A stretch of DNA of 64,000 nt, taken from positions 124,001 through 188,000 of the forward strand of contig CAVUEF010000006.1 of assembly GCA_963740455.1 (NCBI GenBank), given 5' to 3'. Made by a program: the position numbers and the translations under genes. Source of the DNA: Paucibacter sp963740455 (GTDB lineage: Bacteria > Pseudomonadota > Gammaproteobacteria > Burkholderiales > Burkholderiaceae_C). Shown piece after piece: positions 62,565 to 64,000 of the stretch; within the stretch, counting starts at the first letter, position 1; each line of letters begins with the position of its first letter. The notes beneath the pieces were generated by a model, which had not been told where the DNA came from, did no database searches, and saw nothing but the letters and a program-made list of their open reading frames with translations.

Positions 62565-63305
62565 CTAAACCGTCATGCCGCCCGACACTTCGAGCACCGC
62601 GCCGTTCACATAAGACGCCTCGTCGCTGGCCAGGAAGGCATAGACGTTGGCGATCTCGTCGGCGCGGCCCAGGCGGCGCAGCGGCACCTGGCTGCGCATA
62701 TGGTCTAGCACTTTGTCGGGAATCGTGGCCAGGATGGGCGTCTCGACAAAGCCCGGCGCCACGGCGTTGACACGTATGCCCTTGGGCCCAAGCTCGCGGC
62801 TCCATGTCTTGGTGAAACCGATCACGCCGAACTTGCTGGCAGCGTAATTGGTCTGTCCGAAATTTCCGTAAATGCCCACCACCGACGACGCGTTCAGGAT
62901 CACGCCCGAACCCTGCGCCACCATCGTGTCGGCCACCGCCTGCGAGCAGTGGAAGACGCCGCGCAGGTTCACGTCGATGACGGCGTCGAACTGCTCGAGC
63001 GTCATTTTCTGCAGGCGCGCGTCCCTGGTGATGCCGGCGTTGTTCACCAGCACGTCGATGCGGCCGAACTGCGCCTTGACGGCCGCCACCATCGCGTCCA
63101 CCTGGGTGCGGTCGGTCACGCTGAGCGTGAAACCCAGCGCTTGCGCGCCGCTGGCCTGCAGCGCGGCCACCGCTTCGGCCACGGCCGCGGCTTTCACGTC
63201 GCACGCCACCACGATGGCACCCTCGGCGGCAAATTTGACTGCGGTGGCCAGGCCTATGCCCTGCGCGGCGCCGGTGATGATGCAAACCTTGTTCTGAAGT
63301 CTCAT
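62565..63305 (-). CDS. SDR-family 3-oxoacyl/acetoacetyl-CoA reductase-like protein
   Basis: 246 residues. NAD(P)-binding TGAAQGIGLATAVKFA, NNAGITRDARL, and the catalytic Ser...Tyr-x-x-x-Lys set in LNASSVVGIYG and TNYAASKFGVIG are present. The final VNGAVLEVSGGMTV is typical of FabG/PhaB enzymes. The role is fatty-acid or polyhydroxyalkanoate 3-ketoacyl reduction, not separable by eye. Start MRLQNK gives an ATGA overlap with the upstream gene; MEPMRL three codons earlier is possible. The stop TAG lies within the CTAA that borders the palindromic element. Confidence 0.9.
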   Translation of the reverse strand: MRLQNKVCIITGAAQGIGLATAVKFAAEGAIVVACDVKAAAVAEAVAALQASGAQALGFTLSVTDRTQVDAMVAAVKAQFGRIDVLVNNAGITRDARLQKMTLEQFDAVIDVNLRGVFHCSQAVADTMVAQGSGVILNASSVVGIYGNFGQTNYAASKFGVIGFTKTWSRELGPKGIRVNAVAPGFVETPILATIPDKVLDHMRSQVPLRRLGRADEIANVYAFLASDEASYVNGAVLEVSGGMTV

Positions 63306-63958
63306 GGGTTCCATTGCAGAAAGTCGATGATTTGGGGGAGGTGTTGATCGAAGTCCGACAAGCCGTGGTCGCTGCCGTCGAGCAGCAAGACCTGGCCCTG
63401 CTGGTAGCGCGACAGCATTTCACGCCAGTCCAGCACCTCGTCGCCCTTGGCGATGACGGCGAAATAGCGCTGAGGATCGGTCAGTGCGTGGCACTCCATG
63501 GCGCTCAATTCGTCGACGAATTCGGGCGCGAAGTAGAAATGTTCGTTCGGCTCATGCCAGAGGGCATGTTCGCCGACGTGACGGGAGAGATCGCGCGCCG
63601 GGTTGATGGCGGGATTGAGCAGCACGGCCGGGCAACCCAGCACTTCAGCCAGCACGGTGGCGTAGAAGCCGCCCAGCGAGCTGCCCATCACCGCCATGCG
63701 CTCGCGCGGCCAGCCGGCCACCAGGTCGCGCAGCAGCGCGAGCGTCTCGCGCGGCGAGGCCGGCAATTGCGGACACAGCCAATGGGTTTCGGGGCGATGC
63801 TCCTGCACCCAGCGCGCCATGCGCTGCGCCTTGGTCGAGCGTGGCGACGAGCGAAAACCGTGCAGGTACAAGAGGTGGGATGGAGCGTGCATCAATGTCG
63901 AGTTTAAGCCGCAGGGCATTTCGCTGAATGCATCCATCTGTGCTGTCGAATCGCTCAA
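63302..63958 (-). CDS. YqiA/YcfP-like alpha/beta-hydrolase (esterase)
   Basis: 218 residues in the longest frame; the conserved part begins LLYLHGFRSSPRSTKAQRM, so MHAPSHLL (63892) may be the true start. The nucleophile elbow is MGSSLGGFYATVLAE and the catalytic His is in DGSDHGLSDFD. YqiA-type enzymes hydrolyse short acyl esters or thioesters. It overlaps the SDR gene by four bases, so the two form an operon. Confidence 0.87.
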   Translation of the reverse strand: MSDSTAQMDAFSEMPCGLNSTLMHAPSHLLYLHGFRSSPRSTKAQRMARWVQEHRPETHWLCPQLPASPRETLALLRDLVAGWPRERMAVMGSSLGGFYATVLAEVLGCPAVLLNPAINPARDLSRHVGEHALWHEPNEHFYFAPEFVDELSAMECHALTDPQRYFAVIAKGDEVLDWREMLSRYQQGQVLLLDGSDHGLSDFDQHLPQIIDFLQWNP

Positions 63959-64000
63959 ATGCGCGATTCATGGGCAAGACAAACGCATCCGCTGCCTTTC

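Overview
The window is GC-rich chromosomal DNA of a betaproteobacterium, most likely Burkholderiales close to Comamonadaceae. The evidence is a red-type (form IC) RuBisCO operon with cbbR and cbbX, ftsY/ffh, accBC-prmA-DUF3426, a class Ia nrdAB pair, a lysine/alanine-rich histone-H1-like protein, and a BMP-type nucleoside ABC cluster. Genus cannot be set from sequence reading alone.

Layout. 50-8995: a crotonase-fold protein, a three-part TRAP transporter and a serine-glyoxylate-type aminotransferase on the minus strand, divergent from a GntR regulator and a large FAD/Fe-S dehydrogenase. 9167-19280: the Calvin-Benson-Bassham (CBB) cluster, cbbR divergent from cbbL-S-E-X-F-P-T-Y. The phosphatase, dehydrogenase and aminotransferase could together recycle 2-phosphoglycolate made by RuBisCO. 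19400-20909: a cysteine-bearing ArsR regulator, a PPK2 kinase and tRNA-Met. 21022-28766: ftsY and ffh (convergent), a cytochrome-c-assembly-like membrane protein, a PP0621-type protein, a PilS/PilR-like two-component pair and ampD. 28989-33616: tandem NrdR boxes, then nrdA and nrdB. 33858-34403: the histone-like repeat protein. 34633-44881: a LacI regulator followed by a nucleoside uptake and catabolism operon (BMP/ABC transporter, PfkB kinase, nucleoside hydrolase, isopenicillin-N-synthase-like oxygenase, amidohydrolase). 44872-50771: minus-strand housekeeping genes (DUF3426, prmA, accC, accB, aroQ, a TlpA-like protein, an unknown). 53972-58560: mtgA, aroE, a TonB-like protein and an RNase II-like protein, also minus strand. 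58764-63958: prolyl oligopeptidase, an IS701-type element, a palindromic miniature element, an SDR reductase and a YqiA-like esterase.

The most notable locus is 50817-53359, a visibly lower-GC insert among housekeeping genes. A 31-codon gene with a strong ribosome-binding site is followed by a perfect 13-bp hairpin, then a SagB-type flavin dehydrogenase overlapping (ATGA) an MFS transporter. I read this as a minimal RiPP (ribosomally made, modified peptide) cassette: precursor, one tailoring enzyme and exporter, with no YcaO cyclodehydratase, radical SAM enzyme or protease in the window.

Other unusual structures are a 139-bp tandem repeat between accB and accC that re-copies the accC start and creates two 42-codon decoy leader ORFs, three stem-loop repeats inside the cbb cluster, and an IS701-type element whose transposase appears frameshifted, lying next to a 161-bp inverted-repeat element with CTAA on each side.
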